DNA of 64,000 nt, from positions 4,278,001-4,342,000 of the forward strand of contig NZ_CP059724.1 in the NCBI RefSeq assembly GCF_022369515.1, given 5' to 3'. The notes beneath the pieces are model-generated. The model was not told the DNA's origin, made no database searches, and saw nothing but the letters and a program-made list of their open reading frames with translations. Of the stretch, positions 51,446 through 59,588 are shown piece after piece. The position numbers and the translations under genes are program-made. This DNA comes from Paenibacillus sp. 19GGS1-52. Lineage in GTDB: Bacteria; Bacillota; Bacilli; Paenibacillales; Paenibacillaceae. Every line of letters starts with the position of its first letter. Position 1 is the first letter of the stretch.

Positions 51446-53977
51446 TTACATTAACATCTGTGGATCAACATCAATGCTTATCTGTAAATCTTTATCACGC
51501 ACCGAATCCTCAAGTGCCTCAGCGACTTCACGAGCAAGTCCTATAGCATTTATAGCACCGCGCCACTTGATTATACACTGGAATCTGTATCGACCCTTCA
51601 GACGTGGCATAGGCGAAGCAACGGGGCCCAACAAATCTAAGGCATCTGTAGACAGCTTGTCCAGACTGCCATACCAGCGCAATTGTCTGGCTTTACCCTG
51701 AATATTCAGAGCATAGTTCTCAGCCATGCGCAGCAGAACCGGAAGCTGTTCGTGCGATAAAGTGACAAGGATCAGTCTGCAGTAAGGTGGATAATGCAAC
51801 CCTTTGCGGTGCTGCAGCTCTTCCCTTACAAAGGAGCTATAATCATGAGTACTGGCATGAATGATTGAATAATGCTCTGGGGTGTAAGACTGAACTACCA
51901 CTTCTCCGGGAAGCTGATGTCGGCCCGCTCTTCCCGCTACTTGAGTCAGCAGTTGGAACGTCTTCTCTGCAGCGCGAAAATCAGGTAAATTCAACGCTGA
52001 ATCCGCTGTAATCACGCCGACAAGCGTAACATCAGGAAAATCCAAACCCTTCGCAACCATCTGTGTACCTAGCAATACATCTGCTTTCTTATCTCTAAAC
52101 AAGTTTAACAGTTTCTCATGGGAACCTTTTTCTGTAGTGGTATCCACATCCATACGAATAACTCGCATGCCAGGAAACAGCTTCCCAAGCTCTTCTTCTA
52201 CCCGCTGCGTCCCCGTTCCAAAAAAACGGATATGCTCGCTGGCGCATTCTGGACAGACCTTCGGTGCAGGTTCGGCGTGACCACAATAATGGCAGCGCAG
52301 GTTGTCACTACGGCTGTGATACGTAAGCGAAATGTCGCATTCCGGACAACCCGCCACATAACCACAGCTCCGGCACATCACAAAGGTGGAGAATCCTCTG
52401 CGGTTAAGGAGCAGAACCGTCTGTTCCTTACGTTCCAGTCTTTCAAGCAATGCGGCATGCAGCCTACGGCTGAACATCGAACGATTACCTTCTTTGAGCT
52501 CATCACGCATATCTACAACATGCACCTTTGGCAGTTCATTGCCAAGCGCTCGACTAGGCATTTCCAGGAGTACTGGGGAGAAATGAATATCACTTTGCGC
52601 TCTGGCTGCGTGATAACTCTCCAGCGAAGGAGTGGCAGAACCTAGAATTACCGCCGCCCCACCTTGCTCCGCTCTGCGAACAGCGACATCGCGGGCATGA
52701 TATTTGGGATTCTCCTCCTGTTTATAGGAGCTTTCATGCTCTTCATCTACAATAATCAGGCCAAGATTGGCAAAAGGGGCAAATACCGCCGAGCGGGCGC
52801 CAACAGCAACCATAGCTTTGCCTTCACGTATTTTGCGCCACTCATCATATCGCTCCCCGACAGACAATCGGCTGTGCATGACTGCCACACCGCTGCCAAA
52901 ACGACCTTTAAATCGTTCCACCATCTGCGGTGTAAGCGCAATTTCAGGGACAAGTACAACCGCCTGCCTGCCTTGATTCACACAGCGCTGAATACACTGC
53001 AAATAGATTTCTGTCTTCCCGCTTCCCGTCACACCATGCAGCAAGAACACTTCATGACTCTGCTCATCTACCGTGCGCGCAATGCGCGCATATACTGCTT
53101 CCTGTTCTACAGTCAAAGGCAATGGCAAACTTGGCTTGAAATTACGGCCGCGGTAAGGATCACGGTACACTTCAACCTCATTGATCTCTACGCAGCCCTT
53201 TTCCTCCAGTGCTTTAACGGTACCGGCTGATATTTGCAACACAGCCAGAACTTCTTTAAGGGGCAACGGAAGCATGGCTTCCATTTCTATCAAGAATGTT
53301 AATAATTCCTTTTGCCGTGCGGATCTACCCGGGAAACTCCCCAACATTTCACGTGCCGAAGCAACGTCAATAGCCAATTCAACTGTCTTCAGCTTCTTCT
53401 TGCCCATTTTGTCCTTGATCGATTGGCTTTCCACAAGGACTCCACGCCGCAGCATAAACTTCACAGTCTCGGCAGCCTCCGGGAAATTACGGGTAAGCTG
53501 CTTCATCGAAACCTCACCGTTTCGTCTAACGAAATCAGTAATCCCTTGTTCCTCAGGGTCCGTGTCGGAAAACATCGGGAATAATTCATCCTCAGGAGCA
53601 CTTGCTTCTTCACCAACATCTCCTAGTGAGATTAGACGCTCAGCCTTGCCCTTAAGAGCCGTAGGCAGCATGGCCTGCAATGCTGAAATACGTCGGCAAG
53701 CATATCGCTGACTCATCCAATCAGCCAGTTCTATAAGCTCCGGGGATAGCGGTGGAAGCAAATCCAACACCTCTTGAATGGCTTTCAAACCAGGAATAGT
53801 ACCATGATCTCCTGATTCCAGAGAAACAACAAACCCCTGCACCGTGCGGTGTCCAAATGGAACCGCCACTCGACTGCCTACTTCAATCCACAGTTTCAGA
53901 GATTCTGGAATAAGATAATCATAAGGCCGGTCAGTGCTTCGCACAGGAACATCAACAATGACCTTGGCAATATCCAT
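51446..53977 (-). CDS. priA: Primosomal protein N' (replication restart helicase)
   Basis: About 843 residues. An N-terminal 3' DNA-binding domain (MDIAKVIVDVPVRSTDRPYD) is followed by a winged helix and helicase core (Walker A GVTGSGKTEIYL, DEEHESSYKQ, LGSATPSLESY), a zinc-binding insertion with eight Cys (CRSCGYVAGCPECDISLTYH then CHYCGHAEPAPKVCPECAS), motif V/VI regions (LLGTQMVAKGLDFPDVTLVG, QVAGRAGRHQLPGEVV) and the C-terminal domain. It reloads the replisome at stalled forks. The ATG overlaps the coaBC stop as TAATG. Confidence 0.96.
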   Translation of the reverse strand: MDIAKVIVDVPVRSTDRPYDYLIPESLKLWIEVGSRVAVPFGHRTVQGFVVSLESGDHGTIPGLKAIQEVLDLLPPLSPELIELADWMSQRYACRRISALQAMLPTALKGKAERLISLGDVGEEASAPEDELFPMFSDTDPEEQGITDFVRRNGEVSMKQLTRNFPEAAETVKFMLRRGVLVESQSIKDKMGKKKLKTVELAIDVASAREMLGSFPGRSARQKELLTFLIEMEAMLPLPLKEVLAVLQISAGTVKALEEKGCVEINEVEVYRDPYRGRNFKPSLPLPLTVEQEAVYARIARTVDEQSHEVFLLHGVTGSGKTEIYLQCIQRCVNQGRQAVVLVPEIALTPQMVERFKGRFGSGVAVMHSRLSVGERYDEWRKIREGKAMVAVGARSAVFAPFANLGLIIVDEEHESSYKQEENPKYHARDVAVRRAEQGGAAVILGSATPSLESYHAARAQSDIHFSPVLLEMPSRALGNELPKVHVVDMRDELKEGNRSMFSRRLHAALLERLERKEQTVLLLNRRGFSTFVMCRSCGYVAGCPECDISLTYHSRSDNLRCHYCGHAEPAPKVCPECASEHIRFFGTGTQRVEEELGKLFPGMRVIRMDVDTTTEKGSHEKLLNLFRDKKADVLLGTQMVAKGLDFPDVTLVGVITADSALNLPDFRAAEKTFQLLTQVAGRAGRHQLPGEVVVQSYTPEHYSIIHASTHDYSSFVREELQHRKGLHYPPYCRLILVTLSHEQLPVLLRMAENYALNIQGKARQLRWYGSLDKLSTDALDLLGPVASPMPRLKGRYRFQCIIKWRGAINAIGLAREVAEALEDSVRDKDLQISIDVDPQMLM

Positions 53978-55209
53978 TATAAAGTTACTCCAGAAATACA
54001 TTCAGCTGCCAGCGTAAGCAACCGCCGTGCCACCTCATCCTTCGATTGTAAAGGAAGATCAAGTACTAAACCGTTCACATCATATATAGATACGATATTG
54101 GTATCCGTTCCGAATCCGGCCCCCGCAATTGCTACATCATTAGCTACGATCAGATCACAGTTCTTACGAACCAGCTTGTCTCTGGCATAAACTTCTGCGT
54201 TGCCTGTCTCCGCAGCAAAACCAATCAAAAATTGCTTTTGCTTAGTCTTACCCAGTGTTTCCAATATATCTGTAGTTTTTATAAGCTCCAGGGTCATGGT
54301 TTCTCCGCTTTTTTTGATCTTTAATGCAGAGCTTTGTTTAGGGCGATAATCCGATACAGCAGCTGCACTAATCAGAATATCGCAGTCATCCCATACGGCA
54401 GTGACAGCCTCATACATATCTTGAGCAGATTGAACGCGTACTACTTGAAGATCAGGCTCTTGCGGAGGTGCTTCGTCCGTTCGGGCGGCGATTAAGACTA
54501 CCTCAGCCCCCATTGCCCGTGCGGCGCGCGCCAATGCAAAACCCATTTTACCAGAGGAATCATTGGAAATATAGCGGACAGGATCAATTCGTTCGACTGT
54601 TCCGCCAGCTGTGATGACGACTTTTTTGCCCGCTAGGGGTCCGGAAGCTGCACTCTTCTGAAGTGCAAAAAAAGTCTCAATGCAACTTACGATGGTTTCC
54701 GGCTCCTCCAGCCGTCCTTTGCCTACATAACCACAGGCTAGCAAACCTTCGCCAGGCTCTATGAAATGTACCCCGCGACTGGAAAGAATGTTCATATTAT
54801 TCAGCACCGCAGGATGCTGGTACATATGAACATTCATCGCTGGAGCAACCATCACTGGCGATGTAGCAGCAAGAAGCATAGTAGACAGCATATCATCAGC
54901 AATACCATGGGCCATTTTGGCAATGATGTTTGCGGTAGCCGGTGCTATTAGTACAAGATCTGCTGAATCGGCTAAATCAATATGTGAAATGGAGGACGGG
55001 TCTCGTTCCTGAAAAGTATCACTATATACACGCTGCTTAGACAAGGACTGCAATGTGAGTTCTGTAATAAACTGTTTTGCCGATGCAGTCATAATGACAT
55101 GAACCTCGGCTCCCTTTTGCACAAGCTTGCTAGTCAAAGAAGCCGCCTTATAGGCAGCTATCCCACCAGTAATACCTAGTACAATGGTTTTACCTTTCAA
55201 GCTCTTCAA
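53977..55209 (-). CDS. coaBC: Bifunctional phosphopantothenoylcysteine synthetase/decarboxylase
   Basis: 410 residues. The N-terminal CoaC flavoprotein decarboxylase has ITGGIAAYKAASLTSKLVQK, the PAMN motif in VAPAMNVHMYQHPAV, and the active Cys loop LLACGYVGKGRLEEPE. The C-terminal CoaB synthetase has VVITAGGTVERIDPVRYISN followed by DSSGKMGFALARAA, plus KKNCDLIVANDVA. It converts 4'-phosphopantothenate and cysteine to 4'-phosphopantetheine for CoA. The start is TTG with GGGGGGAG six bases upstream. A terminator upstream indicates its own promoter. Confidence 0.96.
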   Translation of the reverse strand: MKSLKGKTIVLGITGGIAAYKAASLTSKLVQKGAEVHVIMTASAKQFITELTLQSLSKQRVYSDTFQERDPSSISHIDLADSADLVLIAPATANIIAKMAHGIADDMLSTMLLAATSPVMVAPAMNVHMYQHPAVLNNMNILSSRGVHFIEPGEGLLACGYVGKGRLEEPETIVSCIETFFALQKSAASGPLAGKKVVITAGGTVERIDPVRYISNDSSGKMGFALARAARAMGAEVVLIAARTDEAPPQEPDLQVVRVQSAQDMYEAVTAVWDDCDILISAAAVSDYRPKQSSALKIKKSGETMTLELIKTTDILETLGKTKQKQFLIGFAAETGNAEVYARDKLVRKNCDLIVANDVAIAGAGFGTDTNIVSIYDVNGLVLDLPLQSKDEVARRLLTLAAECISGVTL

Positions 55210-55281
55210 TCTGATCTCCCCCCGTTTCCTAACCTAACCATAAATGATGTGGTAAGAATATTTTGTATATTTCAAGCAGGA

Positions 55282-55323
55282 AGAAACGGCTTCGCCGTCC
55301 TTTTATGGACGGTGTCCGTTTCT
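55282..55323. repeat. Imperfect palindrome, copy A
   Basis: AGAAACGGCTTCGCCGTCC and, after a TTTTAT loop, GGACGGTGTCCGTTTCT fold into one long hairpin. A related copy lies 130 bases away with a C-G to T-A compensatory change in the inner stem. Confidence 0.65.
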
Positions 55324-55373
55324 TCGAGAAATATAAGGATAATTTATTTTGTGAAACATATAAATTCTTATAT

Positions 55374-55400
55374 TTAAAAAAATAACAACCTTCCGGTTGT
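55374..55400 (-). terminator. Rho-independent terminator of rpoZ
   Basis: ACAACC (55385-55390)/GGTTGT (55395-55400) with a four-base loop; on the minus strand it is followed by TATTTTTTT. A second compact hairpin, AGCCCG/CGGGCT (55408-55422), lies just upstream of it in the transcript. Confidence 0.75.
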
Positions 55401-55455
55401 CAGGAACAGCCCGGTCCGGGCTATCATCACTAAGTTAGTTGCCTATAACCTAAGA

Positions 55456-55496
55456 AGAAACGACCTCGTCGCCCTAAATGGACGACAGACGTTTCT
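55456..55496. repeat. Imperfect palindrome, copy B
   Basis: AGAAACGACCTCGTCGCCC and, after a TAAAT loop, GGACGACAGACGTTTCT. It shares the AAGAAACG...CGTTTCT outer arms and GGACG inner arm of copy A. Confidence 0.6.
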
Positions 55497-55527
55497 CGTA
55501 GACAAATATTCTTGCAACATCCTAATT

Positions 55528-55746
55528 CTACTTTTCTTTCTCGTCTTCTTCTTCACCACGGGTTACAATAATCCGATCTTCATAAATCTCTTCAAGAGCA
55601 ACACCAACATACTTATAAGCTTTGGGGTTCTTAATATCAGTGTGTCCCCCTTCACGCAATTGTCTTGCCCGACGAGCAGAAGCGACAACGAGCGAATACT
55701 TACTGTCAACCTTGGTCATCATTTCATCAATAGATGGATATAACAT
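55528..55746 (-). CDS. rpoZ: RNA polymerase omega subunit
   Basis: 72 residues. It has the omega signatures MLYPSIDEMMTKVDSKYSLV, VVASARRARQLREG and KYVGVALEEIYEDRI, with an acidic tail. It aids RNA polymerase assembly. GAAGAGGTG precedes the ATG. It follows gmk by 23 bases and is followed by a multi-hairpin region containing its terminator. Confidence 0.96.
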   Translation of the reverse strand: MLYPSIDEMMTKVDSKYSLVVASARRARQLREGGHTDIKNPKAYKYVGVALEEIYEDRIIVTRGEEEDEKEK

Positions 55747-55769
55747 AGGGGCACCTCTTCATAGTTTAC

Positions 55770-56339
55770 TTATCTCACCTTACAATGTTCGGCGATAATG
55801 ATACTTTCTATTCTCTTGCAGGCCAGATCAATCTCGTCATTGACTACAGCATAATCATAATGTCGCATAAGGCCAATTTCGTCCTCTGCCACAGACATAC
55901 GGTGATCAATCACATCAGGATGTTCTGTACCACGACCTCGAATACGGTCCTTCAACTCATCCATCGAAGGAGGAAGAAGGAACACAAAGATGCCTTCAGG
56001 AAATTTTTCTTTGACCTTGAGAGCTCCCTGAACTTCGATCTCCAGAATAATATCTCTTCCGCTATCGAGAGTTCTCTCTACAAAATCACGTGGAGTACCG
56101 TAACAATTGCCTACGTACTCCGCATATTCGAGCAATTGATCGGCTTCAATCATTGCTGCGAACTGTTCTTTGGTTTTGAAAAAATAATTGACGCCGTCTT
56201 CTTCGCCCGCACGTGGACTGCGGGTAGTAGCAGAAACCGAATAAATAAGTTTCGGCATTCTAGGCCGCAGCGCAGTACATACAGTTCCTTTACCAACACC
56301 GGAAGGACCGGATAATATGATCAGCAATCCTTTTGACAT
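55770..56339 (-). CDS. gmk: Guanylate kinase
   Basis: About 189 residues. P-loop GPSGVGKGTVCTAL, GMP-binding YSVSATTRSPRAGEEDGVNY and LLEYAEYVGNCYGTP, and lid LKDRIRGRGTEHPDVIDHRM are present. It phosphorylates GMP to GDP. The ATG at 56339 has GGAG six bases upstream; an ATG four codons earlier lies at that site. Confidence 0.96.
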   Translation of the reverse strand: MSKGLLIILSGPSGVGKGTVCTALRPRMPKLIYSVSATTRSPRAGEEDGVNYFFKTKEQFAAMIEADQLLEYAEYVGNCYGTPRDFVERTLDSGRDIILEIEVQGALKVKEKFPEGIFVFLLPPSMDELKDRIRGRGTEHPDVIDHRMSVAEDEIGLMRHYDYAVVNDEIDLACKRIESIIIAEHCKVR

Positions 56340-56358
56340 AATACACTCCATTTAGTTG

Positions 56359-56619
56359 TTATTCGTCGTTATCGTCGTCTTTACTGGATAAGCGATGCGC
56401 GACAGTCTCCGGTTGAACTGCTGACAGGATGACGTGATCACTATCAGTAATTATAACGGCACGGGTCCGACGGCCATAGGTGGCATCGATCAGCATATGC
56501 CGGTCTCTAGCCTCCTGAATAATACGTTTAATCGGTGCTGATTCCGGGCTGACGATGGAAATAATTCGGTTCGCCGACACGATATTCCCAAAGCCGATGT
56601 TGATAAGTTTAATTGCCAT
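56359..56619 (-). CDS. remA: Extracellular matrix regulator RemA (DUF370)
   Basis: 86 residues, normal length. The conserved body LINIGFGNIVSANRIISIVS, then SAPIKRIIQEARDRHMLIDA and TYGRRTRAVIITDSDHVILS is present. In B. subtilis RemA is a DNA-binding activator of matrix and osmoprotection genes. Position between yicC and gmk is conserved. Confidence 0.95.
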   Translation of the reverse strand: MAIKLINIGFGNIVSANRIISIVSPESAPIKRIIQEARDRHMLIDATYGRRTRAVIITDSDHVILSAVQPETVAHRLSSKDDDNDE

Positions 56620-56668
56620 GTTCCGGTTGTTCCCCCCATGAGTTACATCTTAGCTTTTCCAGGTTCTC

Positions 56669-57580
56669 TTATTCTATATTCGCTGCTTGCTCACGAATCT
56701 TCTCTAGCTCCGCCTTCATGTCAAGCACAAGGTTGACCAGCATCAGATTGTTGCATTTCGACCCTATTGTATTAGTTTCCCTGTTCATTTCCTGAATGAG
56801 AAAGTCCAGTTTGCGTCCCACTGGCTCATTTCCGTTCAAAAGCATTCTGCATTGTTCAAAATGACTGTATAGCCGGGTCAGTTCTTCATCAATATTGCAG
56901 CGATCTGCAAAGATAGCAACTTCCAATCCGAATTTATGCTCATCAAAAGGGAACGTCCCGTCATTCAACTCGCTCAGCCGCTGCCGCAGCTTATCACGAT
57001 ATTCACTTACAACAACAGGAGCAAGCTCCGCCATTCCAGAATGCAGCTTCTTCAGATGGTTCAAACGCTGCTCTACATCAGCTACAAGAAAGCTGCCTTC
57101 GCGGGCACGCATTTCCATTAATGAATCCAAGCTCTGCGTTAATCCAAACTCCAGTACTTCTGAGAAGTCTTCAAGGGCAGCAGGCAAAGAGCTCACAGCT
57201 TCCTCTTGAATCTCCATTACACCGGGCATAGAAAGTATATCACGCAGTGTCAATTCTCCACCCAGCCCAAACTCATCTTTCAGCTCGTCTGCAGCTAGCA
57301 GATAAGACTTAACAGCAGACCTATTTAACATAGGTCCAGAGCCAGCCTCTTCATCGCGCTCTCTATTGATGATAACATCTACCCGTCCCCGTTTGATATG
57401 CTGTTGAATCTTCCTTCTCAGCATATCCTCATAACCCGTCCAATCCCGGGGCATCCGCAGCACAACTTCGCAGTAACGGTGATTCACCGATTTGACTTCG
57501 AACATAATCTTGTAGCCGCTGAATTGCAGGGACGATTGACCGTATCCGGTCATGCTAAATGACAACGGAATCACATCCAT
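56669..57580 (-). CDS. yicC: YicC/YloC family endoribonuclease
   Basis: About 303 residues. The N-terminal block SMTGYGQSSLQFSGYKIMFE, then VKSVNHRYCEVVLRMPRDWT and the C-terminal GRKLDFLIQEMNRETNTIGS with KCNNLMLVNLVLDMKAELEK are diagnostic. Family members are RNases. The start is not certain: ATG at 57580 and ATG at 57553 both lack a good ribosome binding site. The 57580 start lies 23 bases after the yitJ stop. Confidence 0.9.
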   Translation of the reverse strand: MDVIPLSFSMTGYGQSSLQFSGYKIMFEVKSVNHRYCEVVLRMPRDWTGYEDMLRRKIQQHIKRGRVDVIINRERDEEAGSGPMLNRSAVKSYLLAADELKDEFGLGGELTLRDILSMPGVMEIQEEAVSSLPAALEDFSEVLEFGLTQSLDSLMEMRAREGSFLVADVEQRLNHLKKLHSGMAELAPVVVSEYRDKLRQRLSELNDGTFPFDEHKFGLEVAIFADRCNIDEELTRLYSHFEQCRMLLNGNEPVGRKLDFLIQEMNRETNTIGSKCNNLMLVNLVLDMKAELEKIREQAANIE

Positions 57581-57603
57581 TACACTATTGTAATTGATTA
57601 TTA

Positions 57604-59475
57604 CTAGCGAAACAAGGGGGACAATTTGCGCCCCTGTTTCTTCCACACATACTCCAGCAGCTCCGCACTCATATCATAGAACATGAATGGGGTCATTAAA
57701 TAAATGCCATTGAAATGTTCTGTCGCTGCGTCAAGCAGCTCTTTGGCGATAGCAACGCCTTCTGCACGTCCCGCCGCCCCTTCAAGGCCATCCATCCGTC
57801 TGCGCACTTCATCCGAGAGCTGAATGCCAGGCACCTCATTGTGCAGGTACTCAGCATTGCGGCCGCTTGCCAGCGGCATAATACCGATAAACACGGGAAT
57901 ATCCAGATGCTTTGTGGCTTCGGCAATATTCGCAATCAGCTCCGTGTCATACACAGGTTGGGTCATAATATAATCTGCACCCGAAGCAATCTTCTTCTCC
58001 AGACGCTGCACAGCCTTGTCCAAATGTTTAACATTTGGATTAAAAGCTGCACCAATCACGAATTTCGCTTTTTGCTTAAGCGGCTTGCCCGAAAAGGCAA
58101 TCCCATCATTCAGCTGTTTAATCATACGTATAATTTCAAAAGAGGTTAAATCGTAAACCGAGCTTGAGCCTGGAAGATCTCCAAATCGCGCTGGATCACC
58201 AGTCACTGCCAGAACATGATCAATTCCAAGAGCGTCAAAGCCCATTAGATGTGACTGTGTTCCAATCAGATTGCGGTCACGACAAGCAATATGCACCAAA
58301 GGCCGCAGCCCAGTTCGAGCTTGCACCAGATGACCTAGAGCCATGTTGCTCATACGTGTGACGGCTAAAGAATTATCGGCTAGTGTCAAAGCGTCCGCAC
58401 CTGCTCGGCGAAGTACCTCTGCACCCTTCATGAACTTGGCGATATCCAGATCCCGTGGTGGATCGAGCTCAACAATAACCGTATGGCGTTCCTTGACAAG
58501 ATCAACCAACGTTGGCTCTCCACCACCGGGTCCTTCCTCTTCACCAAAATGCTCATGCACAGTAATACGTTTCAAACTTTGCGGTACTGGTACTGGAAGC
58601 GACTGTGGCACATAGCCCTGCAGTGCGGCGGATATCTCAGCAATATGCTGTGGTGTTGTACCACAGCAACCGCCAATAATCCGACTGCCCATTTCAGCAA
58701 AGGTTAAAGCCATTTGACCAAAGTATTCCGGAGAGGCGCCATAACGGTATTCTCCATCCACATAGTCTGCTACTCCAGCATTAGGATATACGGAAACCGG
58801 AAGAACAAGGCTGCCCTGTAAAGATTTCAGCGCTCTCTTGATTCCATTCGGCCCGGTACGGCAGTTGAAGCCGATGATGTCGGCCCCGTCGTCTTCCAGA
58901 ATGCGGAAGGCCTCAGGCAATGTCAATCCATCCAGCGTACGTGCAGATTCATCCACGGCTAACTGGCAGATGACAGGTAGTGGGCTAAGCTTACGAACTG
59001 CTCTCAGCGCCAGATGAAGCTCCTCCACATCATAGAAGGTTTCCAGCATAATACCATCTGGTTCTTCTTCCAGCAGTGCTGTAATCTGCTGCGAGAAATA
59101 TTTCTTCAACTCTGAGGATGAGAGATTCGCACGTTTACCGGCACGAATGGAACCAACAGCTCCGACAACATATCCGTCATCTCCGGCAGCACGGCGAGCA
59201 ATCCTTACGCCGGCGCGATTAATCTCTTCAACTTTGGTCTCCAGTCCATATTTCGACAACTTGTCATAGTTCGCTGAGAAGGTATTACTCTCAAGCAGCA
59301 CTGCCCCAGCCTCTATATAACTGCGATGCACATCTTCAATGACCCCGGGTGAGGTTAAATTTAATTCTTCGTAGGAAATGCCAACTGGGAAGCCTTTCTG
59401 ATATAAAAAGGTACCCATCGCTCCATCTCCGACCAGCACTTTTTTTGCCCATGCGGAACGTAAATCCGGCTTCAC
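57604..59475 (-). CDS. yitJ: Bifunctional homocysteine S-methyltransferase/5,10-methylenetetrahydrofolate reductase
   Basis: 623 residues. The N-terminal homocysteine methyltransferase domain (1-~300) has GDGAMGTFLYQKG, the zinc Cys in DIIGFNCRTGPNG and the Cys pair in IIGGCCGTTPQHI. The C-terminal MTHFR domain (from ~320) has VELDPPRDLDIAKFM, HIACRDRNLIGTQSHLMGFD, VTGDPARFGDLPGSSSVYDL and ADYIMTQPVYDTELIANIAE. It makes methionine from homocysteine and methylates folate. The start is GTG with AGGGGAGGG upstream. No SAM riboswitch fits the short upstream region. Confidence 0.94.
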   Translation of the reverse strand: MKPDLRSAWAKKVLVGDGAMGTFLYQKGFPVGISYEELNLTSPGVIEDVHRSYIEAGAVLLESNTFSANYDKLSKYGLETKVEEINRAGVRIARRAAGDDGYVVGAVGSIRAGKRANLSSSELKKYFSQQITALLEEEPDGIMLETFYDVEELHLALRAVRKLSPLPVICQLAVDESARTLDGLTLPEAFRILEDDGADIIGFNCRTGPNGIKRALKSLQGSLVLPVSVYPNAGVADYVDGEYRYGASPEYFGQMALTFAEMGSRIIGGCCGTTPQHIAEISAALQGYVPQSLPVPVPQSLKRITVHEHFGEEEGPGGGEPTLVDLVKERHTVIVELDPPRDLDIAKFMKGAEVLRRAGADALTLADNSLAVTRMSNMALGHLVQARTGLRPLVHIACRDRNLIGTQSHLMGFDALGIDHVLAVTGDPARFGDLPGSSSVYDLTSFEIIRMIKQLNDGIAFSGKPLKQKAKFVIGAAFNPNVKHLDKAVQRLEKKIASGADYIMTQPVYDTELIANIAEATKHLDIPVFIGIMPLASGRNAEYLHNEVPGIQLSDEVRRRMDGLEGAAGRAEGVAIAKELLDAATEHFNGIYLMTPFMFYDMSAELLEYVWKKQGRKLSPLFR

Positions 59476-59491
59476 TGCAGACCCTCCCCTG

Positions 59492-59512
59492 ACATTAGTT
59501 TCATACTAATGT
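59492..59512 (-). promoter_or_regulatory. Hairpin or operator upstream of yitJ
   Basis: ACATTAGT and ACTAATGT are perfect 8-base arms around a five-base loop. The element ends directly before the ribosome binding site of yitJ. It could be an operator dyad or an RNA hairpin affecting initiation. Confidence 0.4.
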
Positions 59513-59588
59513 AACATAAAACGGGATGATTGATAAGCTTTTGCAAGGAAAAGCATTCTTGACGCCCGCTTATTAGTAACAACTCTAG

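Noticed and set aside
59476..59588. SAM riboswitch (S-box) upstream of yitJ
   Set aside because: Only about 110 bases are available and the S-box core is not visible.
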